A stretch of DNA of 64,000 bases, from contig CM050656.1 of NCBI GenBank assembly GCA_027574665.1, positions 5,827,001 to 5,891,000 on the forward strand, read 5' to 3'. The position numbers and the translations under genes are program-made. Under the pieces are notes generated by a model. The model was not told where the DNA came from. It made no database searches and was given only the letters and a program-made list of their open reading frames with translations. Source of the stretch: Rhynochetos jubatus (Eukaryota; Chordata; Aves; Eurypygiformes; Rhynochetidae). The first letter of the stretch is position 1. Every line of letters begins with the position of its first letter. This document shows positions 11,612-24,400 of the stretch, piece after piece.

Positions 11612-14600
11612 TAACTGAACCCAATGGCTCCTGTAAGTTATGAGGGATTTTTACAGCAGAGTTGCATGGTGGAGAGACCTGGTTTTCATTGTGCAGTCCG
11701 GGATATCAGTTTTAACCCAGAGGCAGTGATGTTATTTAACAGGTGCCTTAAAGGCATAGTGCTTATTTAATCACCATCTCCATATCAACATTATGTAAAT
11801 TGAAATTGCTTAGGTACGCAATTAATTGTGAATACTTTGGACATTTTTAAAGGCATAAGACAATACCTGAAGTTCCATTTTAAGAATATCCAGGTCAAAG
11901 GACACACATGTTTTTATTTTCTTATTTGAGGTATAATGTGTTCAAGGCAGATTTATGGCACAACCTTTGTTTATTGACTTGTACTTTTCCACATGAAACT
12001 AATGGAACATGACAGATGATATTTATGAGGCATGTGTTCTTGATTAAATCATGTTAGACATTAAAACCTGATAAAAGAACGTATTTTAAAGGCTGGATTA
12101 ATAGAAAAGGAGGCAGCATTGATTGGGGAGTTTACACGGAACAAGACACGTTGGTCTTAGACTGAGTATTTATAGGTGAGATATGTGGTTATAAAACTTT
12201 AGAAGCTGAACAGAAAAAGATTAATAAGCTTTTGCTCTTTGGAAAGTTTGAGTTTTGTTTTTCATCCACCTTGTATTTCTGGTCTTTCAAGTGAATTTAT
12301 TCTGTTCTGCTTAAGAACTTGTGACCTTTCATGGCCTACCGCTTTTACTGTTGGCCCTACATGCATTCTGTATGCTTCAGGATTCCCAGTCAGCAGATCT
12401 GTGCGAGCAGCCTTTGACGCTGCTAAAAACTGCTCTGTAAACATGCTCGAAATCTGCTTATACGGGTGCAAATTGAGTAAATCAGCAAGAGTCAGACGGA
12501 GCTTGCTTGTCTCCCACCCTGATATCTGGGGCTTTGCACAGAATTCTAGTAATAGTTGGGTAGGGAATCACCCTGTGCAGTGTTTTGCATGTCAGCATGA
12601 GAGTATTCTCTAAATATTTCCTGTGGAGAGCAATTAGAGGATTTTGGTAAACATAAGAAGTGGGAACAGCTTGAATTTATTTTCTTGTCTTAACTGAATA
12701 TGAAGTCTAAAGGGAAAGCAGATACCTGCATTCTGCTTTCAGTTACACAGGTGCAAACCTGGAATGTTTCCATGGATTTCAGCTACATGGATGTATCTAA
12801 GGACGCCTTCCGGCTTGGTGCAGCATTTTCACTCCTGAGGTTTAGCCATTTGTGGCTGAATTTATGCTAACCTGGATCCTCTGCAAAGCTACATCTTCTC
12901 TGCAGCAGACACTTTGCTGCATGAGGAGATAGCCTTGAGTTCATAAGTTGGTTTATAGAGCATTTTAACCTCGTATCAGCTTGGACTTTTAGAAGCACCA
13001 TTCACTACAAGTGTAAGAAAATTGTAAGTATAGTTTTTATGACAACAAAGTGAAAGTACATGTTGTTGTGCAGTATTCACCTCCTTCCTGTAACCTCTTC
13101 ATCATAACTGAAAGTCATGCCAAATTAATAGCTATTTACTTTTCATCTAGAAACAATAACTTTTCTGGATGACACGCTGTGAAAATGTGTTAAAAATATG
13201 GTTTTCAAGTATTTAAATCAATAAACTGCTTTAATATCCCTACAGGGAAGGAGTGTAAATTATGGGTGCATTTATGATTTGCTTTCATGTGGACTTCTCA
13301 GAATAGATAGCTACAAATATTTGCAAAATGAGAAAGCTAGAAAAAGCTATAGAAAACAGTTTTCAGTGAATAGAGATGTTTTTATAAAAAGCGTTGTGTG
13401 ATTTAATTTCATTAAAGCAAGACCTTGCACCTAGTGTCATCATAGCAAGTTGTGGTTGAAAATCTGTTAGCTGGAGTACACCCCTGCTTTCCAACATATC
13501 CAGTGGAAATTCTTCTCTTAAAAAAAAAAAAAAAAAGATCTTGCTCATTAAAGCATCCTTACCTTCCTGAGATTTTAGAAAAAGCCTTCTCTCCCATTAG
13601 AAAGTTAAAATCTTCATGATGCAGATGTTTCCTTATAGAGATTTCAGCCCTCCTTCCCCAACCGTTTGGCATAAGCCAAACCCACAGATATTGGAGAAGG
13701 AAAAGAGAATAGGAAGTAACACTGGAAATAATATAATGTTGTTAGTCATATTTTGCCTCCTAAAGGATTTAGCAGAATTTAAAAACTTCAAAGATAGATT
13801 GAATAATAGGTTAGAACTTAAAAAAAAAAAAGGGGGTGAAGTGAGATTGAGAAGAATGGGAATAAATTTGTTGGGAATTGATAAAGATCAGAGATGCACA
13901 GTGTTTATGCAAAAAAACCCCCAGAAACCAATGGGGGAGAAAATGGATGGTATTGAAGAAATGCAGCTTAGTCCCTCAGTCCCATATAAAACTGAAAAAT
14001 GTATCACTTGTAGAAAGAAGGCATCTTCAAATGGGACACTGGATGCTGAACATGAAGGGTTCAGCACTTTCAGTGTCCACTGAAGATGGCTGGTGATGAT
14101 GGCTAGGACTCAAGAGATGACGAACGTCCTCCTTTTCGCAGCTGGGATCAAGGCTCCCCACACCATTCCTGCTCTCTCTGCTGCTGGGAGGCAGCAGTGC
14201 CCCATTTCCTGCCGTTAGAGCTTACTGGATCAAAGAGAAGAAGGGAAGAATATCAAATCCAAAGGTTGTAAGAAGTCTGTGTTTAATCTGTATTTCTAAT
14301 ATAAACAGAAAGAAGAACACATCAGTTAATACTGATTAATTATATCCCTGTGCTGGTGGCCAAGTATCATGCCATATAGAGTATACAAGTTGTTCTTTTT
14401 ATGAATCAGCCAGGGAAGGCATCTAAGCTCTTTCAGTAGGTAGGTAAAGGGTTTGGCTAATTTTTAGATTTTGAAGCCATCTGGAAAAATTTAACCGAAA
14501 TTATCTGCCTTGCAGTCCCAAGGTAAATAATTTTCCTACTGACGTAATTGTTCCTCATTAAGCTAGTCAGGTTAGGGCTGATTAAACCGTAATATTATAA

Positions 14601-15667
14601 GTCAGGCTTTTATAGAGCATTTTGTAGATACGGTTTTGGTGGTGCGAGTGATAGCAGTATGAGCCCCTATTCAGATGAACAACAGTAAAAATAGTTCCAT
14701 GGAGTGGAATAAACACTCCATGAAACAGAAACAGTGAAACAGAAAAAATTTTGTTCAGCTCTGTGGGGTTTAAGACATAGTTCTATCTGACAAATGTTTT
14801 ATCTAAATAGTTCAGTGTATACTGTAGTACTTGTGTATATATTAATATGTACTAAATACATATTATGTATAATATAAATAACCTTTTTTGTGAATCAAAG
14901 ATACTGAAAAGTCCTAGATATGACTTCAACAGTAAGAGTTTTGAAAAGCAGCAGCAAATAATTCTCTCTTAAAAAGCAACTTCACTATATTCTTCGTCTC
15001 TCCTCTGCATTCATAAGCAAACTCCTGTAACTGAGAAGCAGAGGAAGAAGGAATAAAAAAAAGTGAATATTGTTCTTTTTTAAAATTTAGGTGAAAAGAG
15101 GTTGATGTGTAAATGGAGACATAATTCAGTGGATATGAAATGGCCTTACATTTAACAATTTCCAGTGCTCCTCGTAATTTTAGGAAATATTCTGGAAATC
15201 AGTTATTTGACTTTTGGAGAGATCAGTCTCATACACCAGTGCATTGTCCTTAGGTACTTGAGTTGTCCTGTTGACTGCCAGGGTTTGCTGGCACAAGTGT
15301 CTTATTGGTGAGCTTGGACTTACAGGCCTGGCTGTGAACTGCCTTAAATGCATCTGATGAGGATTCTTGGGTTGGATAAGGGCTACATTGTTGCACAGAT
15401 GCTGTGGCTTGACTGAGGGTGGAAAAGCTGCAGCCAGCTGACAGCATTGCTGCCTCTCTCAGCTGTGGATCATGGACATTCCTGGGAATGCCTCACTGGC
15501 AGTGTTTACAAGATTGAATCCTTAATTTAGCGTTTTCATTTTGCCAACAAAGGTGATACACTTTGCCTCCTGAGTGCAGTAAAATTTATTATGAACATGT
15601 GGTATATAATCCAACTGAATGACCTCTGTCTGTGGTTACAGTGCTGAAGTCTAGTGATGTGGCTGCA
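11612..15667. other. Non-coding, including a possible conserved element and A runs
   Basis: Positions about 11740-12230 are AT-rich, nearly free of CpG and full of homeodomain-like words (TTAAT, ATTAAT, TTGATTAAAT). That is the texture of many vertebrate conserved non-coding elements, but it is only a suspicion. A17 lies at 13520-13536 and A12 followed by G5 at 13820-13836. An AT-rich patch at 14815-14882 contains a 9-bp inverted repeat (14843-14851 with 14857-14865), and a 9-bp hairpin lies at 14698-14722. A 155-codon plus-strand frame at 13616-14083 is the longest in the window but is lysine-rich because of A tracts, and is unrecognised. Confidence 0.5.
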
Positions 15668-15835
15668 TGTCAGATCTGGGTTTGGGGCCTGACTCTGCCT
15701 CGACTCATCGTTACATTCTCAAATGAGTCAGTCAGCTTCCCTGTCCCTTGGGCTCGCTGTTTGCAGAATGAGGCTAGTGATACTTACCTGCTTTTGTGAA
15801 GTGCTTAGTGACTGAGGGGAGAATGTATGGTCCAA
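15668..15835 (+). repeat. Ancient MIR-like SINE fragment
   Basis: The order of blocks fits the amniote MIR/CORE-SINE family: 'cagatctgggtttggggcct', then 'cagcttccctgtcccttgg', then 'tgcagaatgaggctagtgat' leading into 'acttacctgcttttgtgaag' and 'tgcttag'. In the consensus as I remember it, these correspond to the CTGGGTTC box, the CTCAGTTTCC box and the TGTAAAATGGGGATAATGATACTTACCT...AAGCGCTT stretch near the 3' end. Divergence is high, as expected for an element that stopped moving before birds arose. The left tRNA-like end is missing or unrecognisable. Confidence 0.6.
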
Positions 15836-18800
15836 GAACACTGCGTGTATGTAAATACTGTAACCCATAATCCTTAGAGCTCCACTTTGAGAAGATTCGT
15901 CAGAAGCAGAATTTCACTTAATGTGGAACTGATGGGGCCATTGAATGCAGTAGCCTGTGTGTGCAACTGTGTGCAGGGAGGAAGAAACTTCTGGTGCCCA
16001 TTTCTGTTCATGCCAACCACTACTCATCTGTCCTTTTTTTTTTTTTAATTAAACTTTGTTGTCATTCTCCTTTGGACTGAGTTTATTGAATGCTAAGAAT
16101 TACTCAAAACTCATAAAATGCAGGGCTTGGAGCTATAGTAACTAGTATTTCCAGGACACACATCATCACTGAAGATGATGATGGGGGGGTGCAATGTATG
16201 TCATTGTAAAATACTCGGGAGTCTTACAAGACAGTAGAGTTCTCTGAAGCAAAGCTAAGCTGGTTAACACACATTCGTTTCAGGCATGTACTTTAAACGT
16301 CTGCCAACACTGAAAGACTTCATTTTTTCATTGAGTTGGTGCCTTAGGATCTGTATCCTAATGCAGTTCCTCTGAAATGGGAAGATAGACTCTGTTTCCT
16401 CAGTGCTGTTTATGCTTTCCTAACTGTGTGATTTTCACATACTCCAGTAAGGATAGTGTGTCAGGTTAAAAAAACCAGAACCAACCCCCTTTTTTTCCCC
16501 CATCCTGTTCCAAACTAGGATAATGATCTTTTTGCAGTATTAGGAAATTAACACTCACTTTCTTAGAGCTGATTTTGCTGTTTTTTTGGAACAGTGGTGA
16601 TGCACTGAGCAGCTTCTGTGAATCTTCATGATGCAGGTTCCGTAACAATGTCAGGGTTACATTATGTAGGAGGTTCCCATTGAAATGACATTCTCATTGA
16701 AATGTCTGTCCATGGTGGGGACAGTAAATGAGCTCAAGTATGCCTTCTGTTTAGGAGCTGCAGGTCTAAGGCTGAGGATGGACAGGCCATAGTGTCTAGT
16801 AGAAGAGTCCTGACAAAGCTGTGTGGTGAACGCAGAACTCCCAGCCTCCAGTCCCTTTGAGTTCAACCTGAGGTTAGTTTCTGACATAAGTCTCACAAGT
16901 CCCTTAAAAAAAACCAAACCGAAACAAAAAACCTCCCTTGATTGAATTTGAGGGTTTCTTATCTCCTTTTGCAGACAATTTGAAGCTTTCCCCTGTCTTA
17001 CCCCTTTATTCCCACTTTGGTTTCACCTCAAGGTACAGATTCCTTCTCTTGCCTGCAAGCACTGTACAAGCCTTCTTGATGTGACAGTTGCATTTCCACG
17101 GCATGTTTTGAGATTCCCCTTTTGTTCTCTGTACATTATCTAGTTCTTTCACATAAATGCAATCTTGCAAATGCTTATAAATTACTCTGTAGACTTGAGA
17201 AGCTGCTGTTTTGCTCATAGAGCCCCAGACTGTATAACAACATTTAGAAGAGGGCTGCATCTGTTCGTACAGGACCTAGCACTGGACTTGACCAGACCCT
17301 CTACAGCTTCCGTAATAGTAAGTTGAGTCCAGATCATGCTCAAGTTGCAGTTTTGGGGTTATTTCATTCCACATGGATTATTCAGGGTCTGATTTAGAAA
17401 TCAGACTCTGATATTTTAATACTCATGCCTAAATGCTTACTGAACACTCCCTTCCTTCTAACACAATCCCTTTCTTGTCTGCTGCTAGTACTTCTTTGTT
17501 AAAGTCAGTTGGGAAGTTATTTGCATTTGGAAGGGAATAAATAAAAACAAACTAACATTAAGGTGTGGTTGCAAAATACTGCAGGCTGTTTGAATGTTGG
17601 GTGCCTGCTTATATTGGAGTGTTTGCTGGGCTAAACGTAACACGCATTTGTCTCTGATGTGTCATAGACTTATCAAAGCCAAATTACTCATTACAACAAT
17701 GCTGAATTGGAAACATGATGCAGTAAACTGGCATATAAATAAAAGTTTAGCAGAAAGGTAACTTGATACATGAAACCATAAAAGAGATTTCAGAATTAAT
17801 GAGGGAGACAGTATTTCTCCTGTAGAGACTTTAAGATTTGGTTGAAACAGTGTAACAGCAACACATTATTTATTTCTCATGTTGCCTTATTCTTAGGCCC
17901 ATGGGACCAGACAGGAAGGAATTAGAGAGCCCTATATTACAATTTAATTGCTTGAAGGAAAAATATTATTTTTTATTGTTAACCATTAGCTGCTTCTAGT
18001 TTTATTAAAGTCATAATGTCTGAGCTGTAGCACCAATGTTTGCAGCGTGCAGTCAGGGCTAAGAAAATAGTTCAATTGCTATAGACTCAGCTTTGCTGGG
18101 AGGGAGGGGAAAGAAAAGATGAAGAGTTGGGACTAGCCCAGTGACTGTTCAGGTGTTAAGACATGTCTAAGGGCCGCATTTTCTTACATTTAGAGCAGAG
18201 CTGTGCAGAACAAGTCCTGATCTCTCACTGAAGAAGTGTTCACACTCACTGTTTTCATTGAGTTGACCCACTGGGAGCAGGTCATGCTCTTTGTTCTTTC
18301 TGTTTTCTCTTTGTGTTAGCTTGGAATTACTGTACAATGTAACGTTAGTAATTTAAAATGTTATTTTTTTTTAAACACCACGTTAAAATTGTGACTATAT
18401 TTGCCAAGAGACATCCCTATTTAATGGACAGGTTTGTTTTTTAGAGAGGTTTAGCTTATGTGGCATGGACAGGGGACAATGAAAGTCGTCTGCTTTATAA
18501 CTGTTGTTCATTTTGCAAAATAAAAATTCTTATGTGCCAGCTACAGTGTGATGATTGTCCCCTGCTGTGCTCTTGGCCTGTGGCAAAGGGGATGTGATAC
18601 AACTGACTTTATCTCACCATGGAAAAACTAGTTGAGAAGAATGATCTCACACCTGCTTCAGGCTAAAAATGCTTGCTCCATGAGCAGACAGGATGGCTCA
18701 GCTGTTAAGCTGTGGTGATTTGACCACATGGGTAGGTAGGCAAAGCTGAGATGTGTCTGTAAGGCACAAAGCAGTGTGGTAACAGCACTGTGGCAGTTCA

Positions 18801-20340
18801 GTCTTCCATGTGTCCACAATGCAGTAATCCACTGCCTTTTTGTGTAGGCTCGGAATGTTTGATTTCCCTCACAGAAACAGGAGAGCAGATTTCTTTGCTT
18901 AGGCTCCCAACAGCATTGTTGACTTTGTATGATGCAGGAACTGGGTCCTTTCACAAAGGTCACCAGCTAGGAAGGGCCCATAGTATTGAATCAACTGATT
19001 CCTCCTCAAGGACAGCTTTGTCTCGGAGGTAGGCTTCGTTCTTCTTATGACTGAGAAGCGAATAACTTTCCAACCCCTAGTTAATGCACCTGCAGGAGTA
19101 TCCACTGAAGTGTTCTGCCTTCTTGTAAATTCAGAAAACGATGGTTGTCTTTCTTCACTGTTAAATTCATCCCTATTGACAAGTATTTTTAGCATCTGTG
19201 GTTAAACCACAATGTGAAAGGAGTTGGCTAGATTACTGAGATGATGGAACTGTTGCAGCTCAATGCTGGTGACTGCTGATGTTACCTGCAGCTGGCTTGG
19301 ATTCCATTTTTAAACCAAGGAAATCTTCCAATCCAAGAGTATCTTGTACTAATTGTTCTCTTGTTATTACACAGTGAAAGACAGCAGCACTATAGGAGAC
19401 TGTCTCGAGGTTTCAGTGACCTGTAGGTCCCTAGGTCTGTAGGTCGGTTGTTATAAACTGCTCTCTACTGTTCCAGCAATTAAACAGTTCTGTAGTGTTT
19501 ACTCTCTCTTAGTGTTGTTTTTTGTGGGCTTTGGCTCATGTTGGCAGCCCATCGTATGTATGCAGGTCTCTTGAAAGCCTTGAAAATTTATGCTAAGTAT
19601 TTCTATGATGTGTATGTATGGGGATATATGTAAAACTCTTGGGTTCACTTCTCCTTAAACAGCTTTTTTGGAAGTCCTGTGAGCTAACTCTTAAATTGTT
19701 TAGGAAACATGATCTGCCTGATCTTGTGAAGCACAGCTGATATTTGAAATATATTGTGGACATTTCAACTGACTTTAGACTGTATTTTTTTTCTAAGATG
19801 GAGTTAACCAATTGATACCAGGGCCAGCTCTGCTTTTCTATGCTCTTGCAAATGTTCAGCAGGGAAGGTGCGCTACTTCTGATGAATACTTCCATTGTTT
19901 GCCAGGGGCTCTGGGCAGTAACTTTGGCCTTAGTGGGAAAGATTCCCATTCTTTGATGCTCCGATTTTTCAGCCAACTCCATTCTGTTGAATATAATTTT
20001 TAATCAAGTTTTCCTTTTAACTTGTAATGTAACAAGTCCCTAAATGTGTTACTATCCACCAAAGAGGGTTTTTTGGCAGGATTTCCAAACAAAAACAAAA
20101 CAAAAAACCTCTATTCTGCCAAAATACTCCTAACGGATGAAGCAACAATTACTTGTGGCTTTGTGAAAATAGACTATATATTGTATATATTGTGGGGCAA
20201 GAGACCACGATGTGTGTAGTGATGATTTGAGGTAATGGGAAATTGAGTGATCCATCAGTATTGATGCTTGGTGCCAAGCATTTAGTTCAGTGCTCCAATT
20301 TGCTGTGCAATTGAAAGGGGGAGTATGCTTTTCAGGAAAG
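15836..20340. other. Unique non-coding sequence with low-complexity tracts
   Basis: No exon or gene was recognised. Simple tracts: T13 at 16034-16046, GATGATGATG followed by a run of G near 16173-16187, A/C-rich words near 16467-16490, an A/C-rich stretch at 16904-16935, and an A/C-rich run near 20088-20107. A minus-strand frame of 129 codons (19593-19982) has no recognisable content. Confidence 0.5.
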
Positions 20341-20460
20341 AGGGTCTAGTGGTTAATGCACTGAGCTGGGCCTTGAATTCCCAACTCTCTACAGGCTTGC
20401 TGTACAAGTGTGAACACGTTACGTGAACTCTCTGTGCCTCAGTTCTCCTCGTTCCCTCCC
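20341..20460 (+). repeat. Ancient MIR-like SINE, including its tRNA-derived head
   Basis: This is the best MIR match in the window. It opens with 'gtctagtggttaatgcactg', the tRNA-like head with its A-box-like word. It continues with 'ttgaattcccaactct', the position of the B-box-like TTCGAATCCCGGCTCT, then 'ttgctgtacaagtgtga', and ends in 'gaactctctgtgcctcagtt', the conserved ACCTCTCTGTGCCTCAGTTTCC core. Order and spacing are those of an amniote MIR. Similarity fades beyond 20460 and may continue weakly to about 20590. The B-box-like word has lost key bases, so polymerase III transcription is unlikely. Confidence 0.75.
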
Positions 20461-21232
20461 TCACCCACTTTTTAAAATTCCTTGGGGAGGAACTGTCTAT
20501 AAGCCTTGTGTATCTTATCTAGACAAAGGTACTGCATCTCAGTAGGGGCCTGGAGATACGTTGACCATAGAAATATTTGTAGGTGTTCTGGCAAATACAA
20601 AACTGTCACAGACGTGCATCTCAGGCAGGCTGAATTATGTATGTAGTAACAGGGGGAAAATTAGCAAGCAGAAATGTCAACGATTACAACTGCATGTTTT
20701 CATTTGGACATCTTGATTATGTGAATATTTGGAGCAGCTGCTCCCATCCCTACCCTGGTCGCTAGCAGTACCATTCCACTTTTGCACAACTTTGGATGAA
20801 GATATACTTCCTTGAGAACAAAATTATCTCATCCTTTCTCTTCAGAAACCCTCCTGGATGGTTCATAAAGCATTCAGAGGTGTAAGGAGAGGCAGCAAGA
20901 CAGGACTGTGAACTTGAGAGAAAGCATTATCTGAACACATTCCTGCAACCCGTCCTGGTCTGATTTACTATCTCCTTGCCTCCGGTCCATCACCTGTACA
21001 AGGCAGGCAGTCATAGCTACTGATGCCACAGAGTCCAGGGGACTCTGTACAGATTTGCTGATGTCTCTAGAGAACACTGAAGATGGCACTTGCCTTGAAG
21101 TCTGACAATATTAGCTGTTGTGTTCAGTCAAAGCTGGGGTTTTGATTAATAAAGGCCCTGGATGGGTCACTACTGAAGTGTGTTTGTTGAAGTTACACTA
21201 GCCAAAGGACAGCAGGCCAGGGCTCTTCAGTA
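20461..21232. other. Unique non-coding sequence
   Basis: Nothing recognised beyond a possible degraded continuation of the upstream MIR-like SINE to about 20590. Confidence 0.5.
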
Positions 21233-21449
21233 AAGGAGAAACTCTTCCTGGAGAGGGTGGGGAGGCACTGGAACAGGTTTCCCAGAGACGCTGTGGATGC
21301 CCCATCCCTGGAAGTGTTTAAGACCAAATTGGATGGGACTTTGAGCAACCTGGTCTAGTGGAAGGTGTCCCTGGCTATGGCAAGGGGTGGTGGAACTAGA
21401 TGCTCTTTAAAGTCCCTTCCAACCCAAAACATTCTCTGGTTCTATGAAA
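21233..21449 (+). repeat. CR1 LINE, 5'-truncated 3' end (avian)
   Basis: About 215 bp of CR1 3' end in plus orientation, closest in style to the copies at 3537 and 10894. Blocks in order are 'aactcttcctggagagggtg', 'gcactggaacaggtttccca', 'ggatgccccatccctggaag', 'ctttgagcaacctggtctag' and 'ccttccaacccaaaacattc'. The tail has degenerated to 'tctggttctatgaaa'. Non-coding and immobile. Confidence 0.94.
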
Positions 21450-24400
21450 GCGTGAAGCCTGGGAGGGAACTTCCAGAGGCCCTGTCTGCTTTGCTTTTTG
21501 AAAGGTTTTGATTTAGTGAGAGTGAGGAGTAGAGCTATGAGTATCTGATTCAACATTACAGCCTAATACAGACAAACCTCCTCTCTGAACACAAGTGACA
21601 CAACAGACAGATTAGCTAACCTCATTCAAGCCAAAAATTAGCTTTGAAATCCAAGTATCAGTTCGTCATCATTAAGACAGTGGCAATAGCTACTTCTTTG
21701 CAAGGCAGTATCTTGCTCTCATCAGTGGGAAGGCAGGATTGAGTGTCTTGTTTTGTTTTCTTTAGCAGAATGTTTTGTTGTTGGACTTAGGCCTAAACAA
21801 TGCAGTGATAGGGGAGGTGTTTATCTACAGGTAGGTTAGACGTGCATTGCTGGACATAGGCATACCGTACTCCACTCAATTGCTGAAGAGTTTGGCAGTT
21901 GCTATAGATCGGTTTTTCACAGAAGGATCTGGCTGCTGGGGTCTAGGCCATATTACACGTGCTTGGAAAACAGCCATTTTAAGGTCACACCAGCAGACAC
22001 CTGTGGAGCTAAGAAGATTAGACTGCCTGTGGTTACTTCCACTACAGAAGAGAGAATTTTGTTTTGTTTTCAGCAATGGGTAATAAGATCTCTTGTTGTG
22101 ACTCCTGTTTCTGGAGATCTGAGCGAGTAGCACAACAGTGACCATTCATGAAGATTGTATGAAAGTATATAAAAAAAATAACCTGACAATCTTAAACCAG
22201 TCCTGCTGCCTAACTAAATTATACAGTGCTGGAGTGGGCGTTCTTGACGTACCACAAGGAGGACCTTTCTGATCTACTGATGGGCTTTTACTATAGATTA
22301 TCAGATCACTCTTTGTCTCTGAAACATAAAGGTATGTATTGGTTAGACGCACTAAATGTTTGTTCTCCCTCCTACCTCTCACGGTAGAATTAAATGAAGT
22401 TTTGGCCTGCAGAATGCGTGGTAATATCACAGAGAAGGGAAGATATGGAAAGAGGTATTTTGTTGGACTTCTTGATAATTGCAGGAATTCCTAGCTAACT
22501 GCCATCTTTGTATTTTATTCAGAAAGAAAGTAGATATACAAGCCCAATTAAGAAGTAACGAGACGTTAAGGTCTCCTAGGACTTCTTTCTAAAGGTAGAG
22601 CCTGTGAGGATTATGGAAGCCTTACTTTTCTACGAGGATATTGTATCAGCAACCACAGTAATGCAGATGGCCTGCTCCCTGTATTTAAAAATAACAACTT
22701 GCAAATAAATTGTTACATTACTGTGGTTATACAGGAGATTTCAGGGTGAGAATAGAAAAATAGATGTTTCGCAAAGTAAGCATTTGCAAGATCTTTTTGT
22801 TCAGGTGCAAACACAGAATCTGATTTTTATGTATGTATACTTTTTTTGCCAAAAAATGTCTGTACGGTTTTAGAATAAAGTCAATTTACTTTTTTTTTTT
22901 AGTTTCTATGGGAGTTATCTTGATTTCCAGCCAATGGGATCTGTCTGGCCCAGAGACTCCTCCTGATGCACAAGAGTGCTACTGTTTGCTTATAGCTGCT
23001 GAAAGAATTGTGGAGTTGGAAAAAATTCTGAGTGATAGAACTTTAATCTGCTCTTGTTTGACACTTCATTTAATGAAGGTCTCATGTCTAGCCACGCAAA
23101 GGAGTGATATTTGAGAATCTAACACAAATGCTGTGTATAGTTTTCCACGTTGAAGGCAAAAATATTATCTCATCGAGGACTGAATCTGCACACCTTGAAG
23201 GCCAAATATGAGGACAGGACTGTAGCCAGTTTGCTCATGTAAATGCACTGACTAGACTTCTGCATGCCCAAGTGTTCAGTTTTCACCTACATCTAACACA
23301 CGGGCAAGTGAGTGAATATAGTGACACGTTTTGTGCGTGCACACCCATTTTATCCTTTGAAAGCTCAGCTTTGAATCTGACCTTGTGTGAGAGAGACTCT
23401 AACTGAAGCTTTTTGAATTGAAGAGGCCTTTTAGCAGAGGAGTGGTCCACCTCTCCAAAAAGCCCTAGAGTGTTGGATATTACAGGCGGGTTAAGTGTCA
23501 CAAACCAGATGGTAGGAAGTTTTTCCACTGTGCTGTAGTTTGGTAGAGCCAGCAGTATTAGCATGGTTACACTCAGCACAGACATTTTTGGGTGGTTGAA
23601 AGCACCTGATCTGTACCTTGGGTAATGCCTGATTTAAACACATTCCAAACTGCAGGTTATGGCACCAACTCAGTCTGCAACTAGGGATGTATAGACTGGG
23701 TTTTTGGCAGGAACTGTCTAACTTTTGTCTGCAATATATAATAAGTCTTTATGATGTTTAAGACGCATAAATCTTATCTCCCCCCAAGCTGTCTGTAGTT
23801 CATTTCCTTCAGGGTTGGGGGAAGGGGGATGTCCAGGTAGATGGAAGGACAATTTGAAGAAGAGAGAGATCCTGTGAAATCATTTGAGTATGAAAAGTTG
23901 GGTTTAAACAATGAAGTAGCTTCCTTTCCTATACTATTTATCATTTTAATTGCTTAAAGCATATTTCTTAGAAATAGTCAAAATACAGACTCAGACATAT
24001 TTATATTTTATGCATCCCTGCTGTTACATTTTTTTGGATGTAAAATGGATCGGCAAAACCCATGGAGATGTTTATATAGAAAACATAATATAATGAAAGT
24101 CTTACTGTGAATTTTGTGTTGATAGCATTTGTAATAAATCAGGAGAGTCAATTACTTTGCTATATGCACAGTAACTACTGGCACATTGCTTGAAAACATT
24201 ACTTATCTACTCACTGTAAAGATGCCAACTATCTCTGGATCAAACTGTGCTGAACTCTTAAGTCAGACTTCTTATAAGGAAGGAAGACTTGCAAATCATA
24301 GGAATATATGTGCTGGTGATAAAGCCAAAGGTTTCTGACAAACTAATTTACAAGGGTTTTTCTTGATTGTTGTTTTCTCTACTGAAATGGAGGAGGGAAC

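Noticed and set aside
12239..12613. 124-codon plus-strand frame
   Set aside because: No recognisable family, no splice or initiation context, ordinary for chance.
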